NCBI GenBank assembly: GCA_023386955.1
Contig: JAEWIS010000002.1
Coordinates: forward strand, 1-44,535
Direction of reading: 5' to 3'
DNA from: Bacillota bacterium
GTDB taxonomy: Bacteria > Bacillota > Bacilli > Paenibacillales > NBRC-103111
DNA length: 44,535 bases
In this document: one piece after another, positions 8,554 through 15,635 of the stretch
Position numbering within the stretch: position 1 is the first letter of the stretch
Layout of the letters: the number at the start of each line of letters is the position of its first letter
Notes under the pieces: generated by a model
Database searches by the model: none
Seen by the model: the letters and a program-made list of their open reading frames with translations, nothing else
Told to the model about the DNA's origin: nothing
Program-made: the position numbers and the translations under genes

Positions 8554-9189
8554 ATGCTATCGCAATACAAAACAGTCAGCCAATGGGGCTCCGCTGAAAT
8601 TGTGATTAAGAAATCCCGGTTTATCGGGCAGGCCAAACCGGTGGAATCCGAGGAGGAGGCCATCGCTTTTATTGAAGCCGTGAAGAAGGAGCACTGGAAC
8701 GCCACCCATAATTGCTCAGCTTATATGGTGGGGGAGCGGGACCAGATTCAGAAGGCTTCTGACGACGGCGAACCCAGCGGTACGGCAGGCAAGCCCATCC
8801 TGGAGGTTATCCGGCAGCAGGGGCTGAAGAATGTGGTCGTAGTGGTGACCCGTTATTTTGGAGGAATTCTGCTGGGCGCAGGCGGACTGATCCGGGCGTA
8901 TACGGACGGAGCGGTGGCGGGTATCGCCGCTGCGGGACCTGTCACCAAGAAGCTGCATCAGGATATTTTCGTATCCATTGATTATACCTGGCTGGGCAAG
9001 GTGGAGAACGAGCTCCGCAACCGCGGTACGCTATTGGGGGAAACCCAGTTTACCGATAAGGTAACCCTCATGTGCAGACCGCTTTCGGAGGAATCGGACC
9101 CCTTCGTTTTGTGGATGACGGATTTGACCCAGGGTCAGGCGGAGATCCGGAAGGGTGAAGCGTCTTACATCGATCATCAAGATATATAA
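8554..9189 (+). CDS. YigZ/IMPACT family protein
   Basis: A 211-aa member of the YigZ family (B. subtilis YvyE). The N-terminal domain is related to eukaryotic IMPACT (IKKSRFIGQAKPV, HWNATHNCSAYMVGE, SDDGEPSGTAGKPILEVI, VTRYFGGILLGAGGLIRAY); the C-terminal DUF1949 domain (about 140-205) has an elongation-factor-like ferredoxin fold. Biochemical role is not settled; links to translation and to regulation of secreted or stress factors have been proposed. I take the ATG at 8554 because the protein then begins MLSQYKTV, like relatives; AAGGTGG precedes it at a somewhat long spacing, and a GTG at 8539 is the alternative. A TetR gene follows after 38 bp. Confidence 0.9.
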   Translation: MLSQYKTVSQWGSAEIVIKKSRFIGQAKPVESEEEAIAFIEAVKKEHWNATHNCSAYMVGERDQIQKASDDGEPSGTAGKPILEVIRQQGLKNVVVVVTRYFGGILLGAGGLIRAYTDGAVAGIAAAGPVTKKLHQDIFVSIDYTWLGKVENELRNRGTLLGETQFTDKVTLMCRPLSEESDPFVLWMTDLTQGQAEIRKGEASYIDHQDI

Positions 9190-9227
9190 AAACATAGAAG
9201 ATCGAGAAGAAAGCAGGTGGAGAGAGC

Positions 9228-9821
9228 ATGTGTGCAAGAAGAATAGTGGATCAAGAATTGAGCAGAGACAGGATTTTAGAGGAGGCCCGGGTGCTGTTTG
9301 TAACCAGGGGGTATGACACGCTGACCATGCGCAGTATTGCCAAAGCCCTTGGTTACAGCCATGGCGCGTTGTATTACCATTTCCGGGATAAAGCCGAGCT
9401 CTTCTATGCGCTAGTAGTGGAGGATTTCAACTACCTGCTGTCCCGCCAGAAGGAAATGCTGGACCGGGCCGAGTCCTGCGGCATCGAGAACCTGAAGGAA
9501 ATTATGCTGGAATTTGTCCGCTTCGGCATGGAGAACCCCCATCATTATGAAATCATGTTCTCCGTCCGGGACGGGGAGCTGCGGAAGTATTCGCGGACCA
9601 AGCAGGCCCAATGTATGGAGATGTTCGCCACGGTGGTGAGAGGTGTGTTCGCCAACGGCGAGCTGACTCCGGGCCAGCTGTATTCCATGCCCTGGATACT
9701 GTTTATGTCTCTGCACGGGTTTATCTCCTACAGCATTCATTATTACCAGTCGTACGAGGAAGTGGAGAGCCTGGCGATGGAGCATGTGGAATTCCTGTGC
9801 CGGAACATAGCCGCCGGATAA
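9228..9821 (+). CDS. TetR/AcrR family transcriptional regulator
   Basis: A 197-aa TetR-family regulator. The N-terminal HTH (residues about 12-60) has the family pattern RILEEARVLFVTRGYDTLTM followed by SIAKALGYSHGALYYHF and KAELFYAL. The C-terminal ligand domain (about 80-195) is rich in aromatic residues and shows no assignable effector. AGGTGGAG precedes the ATG. It may be cotranscribed with the YigZ-like gene 38 bp upstream. Target genes are unknown; no transporter lies beside it, the usual clue for this family. A terminator follows. Confidence 0.88.
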   Translation: MCARRIVDQELSRDRILEEARVLFVTRGYDTLTMRSIAKALGYSHGALYYHFRDKAELFYALVVEDFNYLLSRQKEMLDRAESCGIENLKEIMLEFVRFGMENPHHYEIMFSVRDGELRKYSRTKQAQCMEMFATVVRGVFANGELTPGQLYSMPWILFMSLHGFISYSIHYYQSYEEVESLAMEHVEFLCRNIAAG

Positions 9822-9926
9822 GCGCATAGGCGCGTTTTCCTGCTTTAGCGATTTAACGGGTTTAAACGTTGTAGTGTTGCTCTGTGAAAGACATTTTCCC
9901 GTTTCTGTGCATACGGGAGAAACAAA

Positions 9927-9966
9927 ACGGCGCCTCGCATGGGATTCACGCGGGGCGCCTGTTTGA
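9927..9966 (+). terminator. Terminator after the TetR gene
   Basis: GGCGCCTCGC pairs with GCGGGGCGCC around an 11-nt loop, followed by TGTTTGATTT. The T-run is short but the stem is strong. It lies about 105 bp past the stop. Confidence 0.6.
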
Positions 9967-10062
9967 TTTGTGGAAGGCCTGGGCGGGGATGCGGGAGGGG
10001 TGTTACAGAACTCAGGAGCGCCAAGAGTAGAGCTTGAGGGTGAGTTGCTGGTTAGACCAGAT

Positions 10063-10360
10063 CCCGCACCCTGCGTCCCGCATTCGAGTACCGGACTCCG
10101 CCCTCCAGCATCCCGCGTCCCAGGCTCCGCACCCCGCACCCTGTACTGCGCACCCTGTACTCCGCACCCTGTACTTCGCACCCTGCGTCAGCAGCCCGCA
10201 CACACCGCACCCTGGACTCCAGCATTCGCAACCCAGGCTCCAGTATCCCGCACACCGCACCCTGCGTCCGCAGTCTGGATTCCAGCATCCCGCACACAGC
10301 AGCCTGCACTCCAACATCCCGCACTCCAGTATCCGCAACCCGGACTCCAGTATCCCGAGC
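10063..10360. repeat. Decayed short tandem array, core unit CGCACCCTGTACTC
   Basis: From 10135 to 10190 four perfectly phased 14-bp units occur (10135, 10149, 10163, 10177), of which the first three differ only in the last base. On both sides the same vocabulary (CCCGCA, CACCCTG, GACTCCAG, ATCCCG) continues with slips and substitutions to give about 300 bp of one-sided pyrimidine-biased sequence. This looks like a microsatellite-type array that expanded and then decayed by slippage and mutation. Confidence 0.75.
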
Positions 10361-10569
10361 GAACTGAGTTCCAGTTAGCGGTGGGTGTAACGGAACTCAG
10401 CGACTGTTAGAGCTAAATTTGTGGTTGTTGGCGAACGTAACGGAACTGAGCGACTCTTAGAAGGGTTTCTGTGGGAGTTTTGCGCCGATTTTGGTTCCTA
10501 AGGGTCGCTGAGTTCCGTTAGAATCCGAAACGGGGGCAAAACCGCCTGTAAGGGCTTCTGAGTTCCGTT
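10354..10569. repeat. Cluster of 23-bp elements, AACGGAACTCAG subtype
   Basis: Four strong copies: 10389-10411 (+), 10439-10461 (+), 10497-10519 (-) and 10547-10569 (-). A divergent copy is at 10354-10376 (-) and another probable one at 10004-10026 (+). The pattern is AACGGAACTCAG, then GCGAC-like bases or a variable middle, then CTTAGA. The four strong copies are arranged as two direct plus two inverted, with about 50, 58 and 50 bp between starts. The left half is almost invariant while the last 11 bp vary, as in the clusters at 115-312 and 430-615. Confidence 0.8.
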
Positions 10570-10819
10570 AGCGCGGGGCCGGTGGTTCAGGAGGTAGTGT
10601 GCCTCGAGCGGGATAGGCGGGCGGCTGTTACTTGGTGCGCCCGGTGAACGGTTTCATGGACATACATTGAGCGGTTTCATGGTTGCGCCAAGCGAGCGGT
10701 TTCTCAGTGTGCCCAACGGACCTGAATCGGTCATACGGCGTTGCACCAACGGATTCGGGAGCGGCAGCTGCCGCTTAGGCACGTTCATCCGCCGCAACCC
10801 GTTCACCCTGCTGCTTCGT

Positions 10820-12058
10820 TTACTGCTGCACCAGTTCCCGCCAGGCGGGCGGGACGTAGGCGCAGGCGGGATCGCTGCCCATATAATCGCCGGTGGCGGT
10901 GTAGGCCCGCGCCCGGGAACCGCCGCACATACGGCTGTAGTCGCAGACGCCGCATTTGCCCGTATACAGCTCCGGCGAGCGGATGGAGGTGAATACCGGA
11001 TGAGTCCGGTACACGTCGGACAGCTTCTCCTCCCGCACATTGCCGCAGACGAGAGGAAGAAAGCCGCTGGGCGAAATCTCCCCGGTATGGGAGATGAAGA
11101 CGAAGCCGCTGCCATCGGTCACGCCACGGGGAGCGCGCATGGCGGCTTTGCCGTCGCCGGCTCCGAAGGGGCTGCTGCTGCGATGAGCATGTGGATGCCC
11201 TCCAGGCTGTCCGCCCATGCCGTGCGGATGCCCGGCGGGCTGGCCGCCTGCCGCAGCAAAGGGATGTTTGCCGGTGGTGGTGGCCAGCTCCGGCACCCCC
11301 AGCATCCGCCCGGCCACCTCGCCGGGCGCTTGCCCTGCCGCCTTGGCCCGCTGGTCCAGGACCCGGCGGTAGAAAGGAGCGGCGGTGGTTTTGACGCCGA
11401 AGGGCACCCGTTCCCCCAGCTCCGCCAGCCAGTGGAGAATCTCCTCGCCCTCTTCCGGCGAGATCATGTCGTCATCCTTGCCTCTGCCCGTGGGCACCAG
11501 GAAGAACACACTCCACATGACCACACCCATCTCCGTCAGCAGATTGGCGATATGGGGCAGGTCATGTTTGTTATGTACACAAACGGTCGTATTGATCTGC
11601 AGGGGCATACCCAGTTCCCGCAGATATTTCAGGGAGCGCATAGTCAGGTCGAAGGAGCCGGAGGTGCCCCGGAACCGGTCATGGATGGCGGCGTTGGAGC
11701 CGTCCAGACTGAAGGCCCAGCGGTCCAGTCCGATCTCCGCCGCCTTCTTCATGGAGTCGATCGTCACCCGTGGGGTGGCGCTGGGGGTCATGGATACCCG
11801 CAGCCCGATGCTTTTGCCATAGGCGGCCAGCTCAAACAAGTCCTCCCGGATCAAGGGATCGCCCCCGGTAAATACGAAGATTGGCGAATCCATACTCTGG
11901 ATTTCGTCCAGCAGGCGTTTGCCCTCCTCGGTGGACAGCTCATCCGGATGGCGGCGGTGCTGTGCCTCAGCCCGGCAATGGACACAATGAAGGGCGCAGG
12001 CCCGGGTTATTTCCCACACAACAATAAATGGATTACGGTTAAAATCCACAGGCATCAT
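10820..12058 (-). CDS. Radical SAM/SPASM protein, AhbD/NirJ-like, with His-rich insert
   Basis: A 412-aa radical SAM enzyme. The 4Fe-4S cluster motif CxxxCxxC is C21-C25-C28 in RACALHCVHCRAEAQ, with TGGDP (64-68) as the SAM-binding GGEP-like motif; the C-terminal SPASM-type region supplies C338, C369, C372, C378 and C399 for extra clusters. The sequence style (RNPFIVVWEITRACAL) resembles AhbD/NirJ-type heme and heme d1 enzymes; exact reaction is unproven. Unusual: residues about 265-292 form a Gly/Pro/His-rich loop with H265, H277, H279, H288, H290 and H292, which could bind metal. AGGGGG precedes the ATG pair. Divergent from a second radical SAM gene across about 200 bp containing a Fur-like half site. 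Confidence 0.85.
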   Translation of the reverse strand: MMPVDFNRNPFIVVWEITRACALHCVHCRAEAQHRRHPDELSTEEGKRLLDEIQSMDSPIFVFTGGDPLIREDLFELAAYGKSIGLRVSMTPSATPRVTIDSMKKAAEIGLDRWAFSLDGSNAAIHDRFRGTSGSFDLTMRSLKYLRELGMPLQINTTVCVHNKHDLPHIANLLTEMGVVMWSVFFLVPTGRGKDDDMISPEEGEEILHWLAELGERVPFGVKTTAAPFYRRVLDQRAKAAGQAPGEVAGRMLGVPELATTTGKHPFAAAGGQPAGHPHGMGGQPGGHPHAHRSSSPFGAGDGKAAMRAPRGVTDGSGFVFISHTGEISPSGFLPLVCGNVREEKLSDVYRTHPVFTSIRSPELYTGKCGVCDYSRMCGGSRARAYTATGDYMGSDPACAYVPPAWRELVQQ

Positions 12059-12131
12059 ACCCGTTATCCCCCTTGGTTAATGCTGCATAAACATCCTTTA
12101 CCAGTCTTACCATATCAAATCCGAAATCATT

Positions 12132-12146
12132 CTATTATGATAATAA
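12132..12146. promoter_or_regulatory. AT-rich dyad resembling a Fur-family half site
   Basis: CTATTATGATAATAA is a near-perfect 7-1-7 inverted repeat (6 of 7 pairs) and contains TGATAAT, the half site of the Bacillus Fur box, although the second half of a standard Fur box is poor. It lies in the shared gap between two divergent radical SAM genes, so iron control of heme-type enzymes would make sense, but this is weak evidence. Confidence 0.3.
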
Positions 12147-12255
12147 TCACAGAGTTTGTCCGGGTCATTCGTTTACAATTTAGACAATATTGCCATCGGC
12201 ATAGTTTGGAACAATCTAGGGAACACAAGTAGGATGAATGAAAGGGGAGACAGCC

Positions 12256-13434
12256 ATGTTAGCCGTTTCACATCTCCTTGCGGACGTGGAATCCTACGGC
12301 GACCAGCTCCGGTATTCGGAGGGATCGCGGGGCCACCGGACGGGCACCCATTCGGGAGCGGGCCCTGTTGTCGTGTGGAGCGTAACCCGTTCCTGCAACT
12401 TGAAGTGTATGCATTGTTATGCCAATTCCGAGAATAAAAAGTACGAGGGTGAGCTGGATACCCAAGAAGCGCTCCGGCTGATCGACGAGATGGCGGAGAT
12501 GAAGGTTCCCGTCATCCTGTTTTCCGGCGGGGAGCCGTTGGCGCGTCCGGATATTTTCCAGCTGGCGGAATATGCCATCGGCAAGGGCATCCGCATTACC
12601 TTTTCGACCAATGGCACCTTGATTGATGAAACCGCTGCCCGCCGGATCAAGGAGCTGGGTGTGGGATATGTGGGCATCAGCCTGGATGGCATCGGTGAGG
12701 TCCATGATTATTTCCGGAACCGGACCGGAGCCTTCGAGCTGGCGATGCGGGGAGTGCGCAATTGCATCAGCCAAGGCCAAAAGGTGGGTCTGCGCTTCAC
12801 CATGAACCGCCACAACATTGCCCAGCTGCCGCTGATCTTCGAGCTCATGGAGAAGGAGGGTATCCAACGGGCCTGCTTCTACCACATGGTATATACCGGC
12901 CGGGGTTCACTCTCCGACGATATCTCCCACGAGGAGACCCGGGCTGCACTGGATTTTATCTTCGAGAAGGCCCGGGACTTCATCCGCCGCGGCCTGCCAA
13001 AAGAGCTTCTGACCGTGGACAACCATGCCGATGCAGTTTACCTGTATATGAAGGCGCTGGAGCTTAATGAGGAGCGTGCCGCGGATATTCTGCGCAAGCT
13101 GCGCATGAACGGCGGCAACCGGACAGGCATCGCCATCTGCAACATCGACCATCTGGGCAATGTCCATCCCGACCAGTTTACGCCGGATGTGACCTTCGGG
13201 AATGTGAAGCAGGAGCCTTTCCGGGACATCTGGTTCGGCTCCCATCCGGTGCTGACAGGGCTCCGTGACCGGAAGCCCCTGCTATCCGGGCGCTGCGGCA
13301 GCTGCCGGTATCTGGATATCTGCAACGGAAACTTCCGTTCCCGCTCCTTGGCCGTGCACGGAGACCTGTGGGCGGACGATCCGGCCTGCTTCCTCAGTGA
13401 CGAGGAGATCAGGCAGGAGCAGGCCGTCCGATAA
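12256..13434 (+). CDS. Radical SAM/SPASM protein, NirJ1/AhbC-like
   Basis: A 392-aa radical SAM enzyme with cluster cysteines C47, C51 and C54 (TRSCNLKCMHCYANSE), SAM motif SGGEPLARPD, and a C-terminal SPASM-type region (GRCGSCRYLDICNGNFRSR and DDPACF). The start MLAVSHLLADVESYGDQLRY matches the N-terminal style of AhbC and putative NirJ1 proteins, which act on siroheme-derived tetrapyrroles in alternative heme or heme d1 synthesis. The ATG at 12256 follows GGGGAG; an ATG 18 bp upstream lies before that site. It is divergent from the AhbD/NirJ-like gene, so the two may act in one tetrapyrrole or cofactor pathway. No nir or other heme genes are visible beside them, and a peptide-modifying role is not excluded. 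Confidence 0.85.
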   Translation: MLAVSHLLADVESYGDQLRYSEGSRGHRTGTHSGAGPVVVWSVTRSCNLKCMHCYANSENKKYEGELDTQEALRLIDEMAEMKVPVILFSGGEPLARPDIFQLAEYAIGKGIRITFSTNGTLIDETAARRIKELGVGYVGISLDGIGEVHDYFRNRTGAFELAMRGVRNCISQGQKVGLRFTMNRHNIAQLPLIFELMEKEGIQRACFYHMVYTGRGSLSDDISHEETRAALDFIFEKARDFIRRGLPKELLTVDNHADAVYLYMKALELNEERAADILRKLRMNGGNRTGIAICNIDHLGNVHPDQFTPDVTFGNVKQEPFRDIWFGSHPVLTGLRDRKPLLSGRCGSCRYLDICNGNFRSRSLAVHGDLWADDPACFLSDEEIRQEQAVR

Positions 13435-13507
13435 GAAAACTCGGGCGCAATTCTCGTGCGGCATATTTGCGGAGGGACAGATATACACTATAGGGATCTC
13501 AAACAAG

Positions 13508-13546
13508 CACCGGGAGAGCGGAATAGCCTCTTCCGGTGTTTTTTGC
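13508..13546 (+). terminator. Terminator after the NirJ1/AhbC-like gene
   Basis: CACCGGGAGAG pairs with CTCTTCCGGTG and is followed by six T residues. Confidence 0.85.
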
Positions 13547-13615
13547 ACACAGGCATGATACAATGAGAATTAAAACAATTCCCCTTCCGAAAAAAATCGC
13601 AAAGGACGGTAGACC

Positions 13616-13846
13616 ATGGACGTGTCCCGCAATAACGAGGAATCCATCGCCCATATGATTGAGGCTATCAAAACCAAGCTGCGGGTAGCCAGCGGCGCGG
13701 CCATCCGGCCGGAGTTTTTTGACGAGAGCAAATATGAGGATCTGCAGGATATCTACGAGCTGGTTTCCGGCAAGGAGCGGTTCAGCGTAAGCGAAATTGA
13801 CGCCATCGTCTCTGAGCTTGGCAAGCTGCGCAAGCCGCAGGCGTAA
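13616..13846 (+). CDS. UPF0435 (DUF1128, YfkK-like) protein
   Basis: A 76-aa soluble protein of the UPF0435/DUF1128 family found in Bacillales, all helical and of unknown function. Recognisable segments are MIEAIKTKLRVASGAAIRPE, YEDLQDIYELVSGKERFSVS and EIDAIVSELGKLRK. AAGGACGG precedes the ATG. A second small gene follows after 20 bp in the same direction, so the two are probably cotranscribed and end at a shared terminator. Confidence 0.85.
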   Translation: MDVSRNNEESIAHMIEAIKTKLRVASGAAIRPEFFDESKYEDLQDIYELVSGKERFSVSEIDAIVSELGKLRKPQA

Positions 13847-13866
13847 TACAAGGAGGCAACAGACAG

Positions 13867-14181
13867 ATGGATACGATGTTTAAATTAGGGCGCAAGGTGA
13901 CCTTTCCCAAGGAATGGCTGGATATGAAGCTGGGCGTCCATGATGAGGAGTATTACGACGAGGAACGGTTTATTGTCGTCGGCCAGCAGCGGTATGCGCT
14001 CCGGGGCCGTTCCCGTACGGAGGAGGGTTCCTGGGATTACAATGAAGTATTCGAGGTGACCCGCGACCAGGTGACGGCGTATCATATCACCACGGATTAC
14101 CAGGATTTGATGGCGAAGGACCTGGAGGAGCGCAAGGCCCGGGGGGAATACATCGAGAAGGAAGACAAGCCTCAGGAATAA
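13867..14181 (+). CDS. Hypothetical protein, 104 aa
   Basis: I do not recognise a family. The protein is soluble, acidic and tyrosine-rich, with no signal peptide or membrane helix; the C-terminus (AKDLEERKARGEYIEKEDK) is a charged helix. The middle (RYALRGRSRTEEG, WDYNEVFEVT) looks like a small beta domain. AAGGAGG precedes the ATG at good spacing, and codon use is like that of neighbours, so it is very likely real. It follows the UPF0435 gene by 20 bp and shares its terminator. Confidence 0.8.
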   Translation: MDTMFKLGRKVTFPKEWLDMKLGVHDEEYYDEERFIVVGQQRYALRGRSRTEEGSWDYNEVFEVTRDQVTAYHITTDYQDLMAKDLEERKARGEYIEKEDKPQE

Positions 14182-14206
14182 AGAGCTTTATACTAAGCAA
14201 AACAGA

Positions 14207-14247
14207 AGGACCGGAGGATGTACGCCATCCCTGCCGGTCCTTTTTTT
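14207..14247. terminator. Bidirectional terminator between convergent genes
   Basis: AGGACCGG (14207-14214) and CCGGTCCT (14234-14241) flank an inner GATG/CATC pairing; seven T residues follow on the plus strand, and on the minus strand a T-rich TTCTGTTTTG follows. It serves the 104-aa gene and probably the RluA-type gene. Confidence 0.85.
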
Positions 14248-14254
14248 CGTCCTG

Positions 14255-15139
14255 TTACACCTGCTCCGAGCGTTTATAGAAGGCTTTGGGCACCTTGGTT
14301 GCAAAACGCATGGCCTCCCCGGTAATCGGGTGAGTGAAGGCGATGGATTGGGCATGCAGGCCCAGGCGTCCCAGAGGATTTTGGCGGGAGCCGTACTTCT
14401 TGTCTCCGGCAATGGGGTGGCCCAGATCCTCCATATGAACGCGGATCTGGTTCTTCCGTCCGGTCTCGAGCTCCAACTCCAGGAGGCTGTATTCCGCATT
14501 CTGCTGAAGCAGCTTATAGCGGGTTACCGCTTTTTGGCCGTCGTTGGGGTGGGGGCTGGAGTACATTTTCAAAGTTTTGCTCTCCTTAAGCCAGGAGGTG
14601 ATGACTCCTTCCGGCTGCCGCACCTTGCCTTCCACCAGCGCCACATAGATACGGGCTTCCACAGCGTCCTGCCAGTTAGCCTGCAGGGTTTCCTTGGCCT
14701 TCTCCGTTTTGGCGAAGATCATGACCCCAGAGGTATCCCGGTCCAGCCGGTGGACCACAAAAATCCGGTTGCGCGGATTGGCGCGCCGAACATAATCCGT
14801 CAGCATGGCGTAGGCGGTGAACTGCTGCTCCTTGTCGGAGGCGATGGAGAGAAGTCCCGCTTCCTTTTCCACCACCAGGAGATGGTCGTCCTCAAACAGG
14901 ATAGACACTCCCTGAAGAATCTCCTCCTCGAAGGATTTGGTCCAGGAAACCGTGACCTTCTGCCCTGGTGATAGCGGATGGTTGTGCTTGGTGGTGCGTT
15001 TGCCCCCTACATAGACCTGGCCTCTGGCGAGTATGGCTTTCACATGGTTTCTTCCCTTGCCCGGCATGCTGCGGATCAGGAAGGGGAGCAATTCTTCTTG
15101 CTCCGTGGCGGTGAAGACCGTTTCATTGGACTTGCTCAA
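14255..15139 (-). CDS. RluA family pseudouridine synthase
   Basis: A 294-aa RluA-type synthase that isomerises uridine to pseudouridine in rRNA or tRNA. An N-terminal S4 RNA-binding domain (about 15-70, GKGRNHVKAILARGQVYVGG) is followed by the catalytic domain with HRLDRDTSG, D133 being the predicted nucleophile, and later RKNQIRVHMEDLGHPI and GDKKYG. The start codon is TTG at 15139, preceded by GAGGGA at short spacing; no in-frame ATG exists before the S4 domain. Target site cannot be told from sequence; Bacillus paralogues YlyB, YhcT and YjbO are all similar. Confidence 0.93.
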   Translation of the reverse strand: MSKSNETVFTATEQEELLPFLIRSMPGKGRNHVKAILARGQVYVGGKRTTKHNHPLSPGQKVTVSWTKSFEEEILQGVSILFEDDHLLVVEKEAGLLSIASDKEQQFTAYAMLTDYVRRANPRNRIFVVHRLDRDTSGVMIFAKTEKAKETLQANWQDAVEARIYVALVEGKVRQPEGVITSWLKESKTLKMYSSPHPNDGQKAVTRYKLLQQNAEYSLLELELETGRKNQIRVHMEDLGHPIAGDKKYGSRQNPLGRLGLHAQSIAFTHPITGEAMRFATKVPKAFYKRSEQV

Positions 15140-15298
15140 GACAATCCCTCATTTTCTATAAAAATCCTCAATGTATAAAACAGACTCCGTATGGGCATTT
15201 TACCATATACGGCATAAGTGTTCATCATCCGTTGATGTTTGCAGTGTACCATGGAAACGGGTTGAAGACCAAATCATGCCTTAAAGGAGGCGAATGCC

Positions 15299-15475
15299 AT
15301 GTTATTGTACCGCATGACCAAGCTGGTGGAGGACCATTCCCGGCTGAAGCAGGATTTTACCGATCCCTTCGGAGAGCTGATGGAAATGGCCAGAGCACGG
15401 GAGCAAATGGAGCTGTCCCTGCGTGGAGTGGCGGAGGAGGACTGCTCGGATTGGGGCAGACACGCTACCTATTGA
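15299..15475 (+). CDS. Small hypothetical protein, 58 aa
   Basis: A short gene easily missed by length cut-offs. The ATG at 15299 follows a perfect AAAGGAGG (15283-15290) at 8-nt spacing, and the frame ends TGA before a long bidirectional terminator. The product starts MLLYRMTKLVEDHSRLKQDF, continues with acidic and methionine-rich helices (GELMEMARAREQMELSL) and ends SDWGRHATY. It is soluble, predicted helical, with a single cysteine. I recognise no family. Isolated gene between the divergent RluA-type gene and the convergent cysK, so it must have its own promoter upstream of 15280. Confidence 0.7.
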   Translation: MLLYRMTKLVEDHSRLKQDFTDPFGELMEMARAREQMELSLRGVAEEDCSDWGRHATY

Positions 15476-15542
15476 GCGGAGCATGTATACACCGCGGTTA
15501 TCCTGCCGGAGATTTTACGCAAACCAGATTTATTTTGGCGCC

Positions 15543-15612
15543 AAAAAAGGCTGTCCATCGGTAGAAATCCTGTTGCCTGTGAGGATTTCCGTACCGGAGG
15601 ACAGCCTTTTTT
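15543..15612. terminator. Long bidirectional terminator
   Basis: GGCTGTCC and GGACAGCC close a long imperfect hairpin with an inner CGGT..AAATCC / GGATTT..ACCG pairing. It is flanked by six A residues on the left and six T residues on the right, so it can work for the 58-aa gene (+) and cysK (-). Confidence 0.88.
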
Positions 15613-15635
15613 CGGATTAGAGCGCGTTTGCGCCC

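Larger units (their letters stand above)
9967..10819. other. Gene-free repeat block between convergent genes
   Basis: Over 850 bp separate the tetR terminator from the stop of the minus-strand radical SAM gene. Long open frames exist in several frames, but they are low-complexity, cysteine/proline/arginine-rich translations of a GC-biased repeat and have no ribosome binding sites, so I do not call genes. The block holds a decayed 14-bp tandem array (10063-10360), five or six 23-bp elements (10004-10569) and, at 10640-10720, three degenerate copies of a word ending CGGTTTC. Confidence 0.7.

Noticed and set aside
9970..10410. Cysteine- or proline-rich low-complexity proteins in several frames
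   Set aside because: They are translations of the decayed short tandem array, open in several frames at once because stop codons are rare in it; no ribosome site.
10354..10569. CRISPR array
   Set aside because: Copies are degenerate, in mixed orientation, with unequal spacing, and no cas gene is near. The same holds for the clusters at 115-615 and 22798-22971.
10667..12232. A 521-aa plus-strand open frame
   Set aside because: It overlaps, in antisense, the radical SAM gene with intact cysteine motifs; the translation has no domain and no start signals.
13486..13496. CACTATAGGGA, identical to the core of a T7 phage promoter
   Set aside because: Only 11 bases match, the upstream recognition part is absent, and there is no phage gene nearby; chance similarity.
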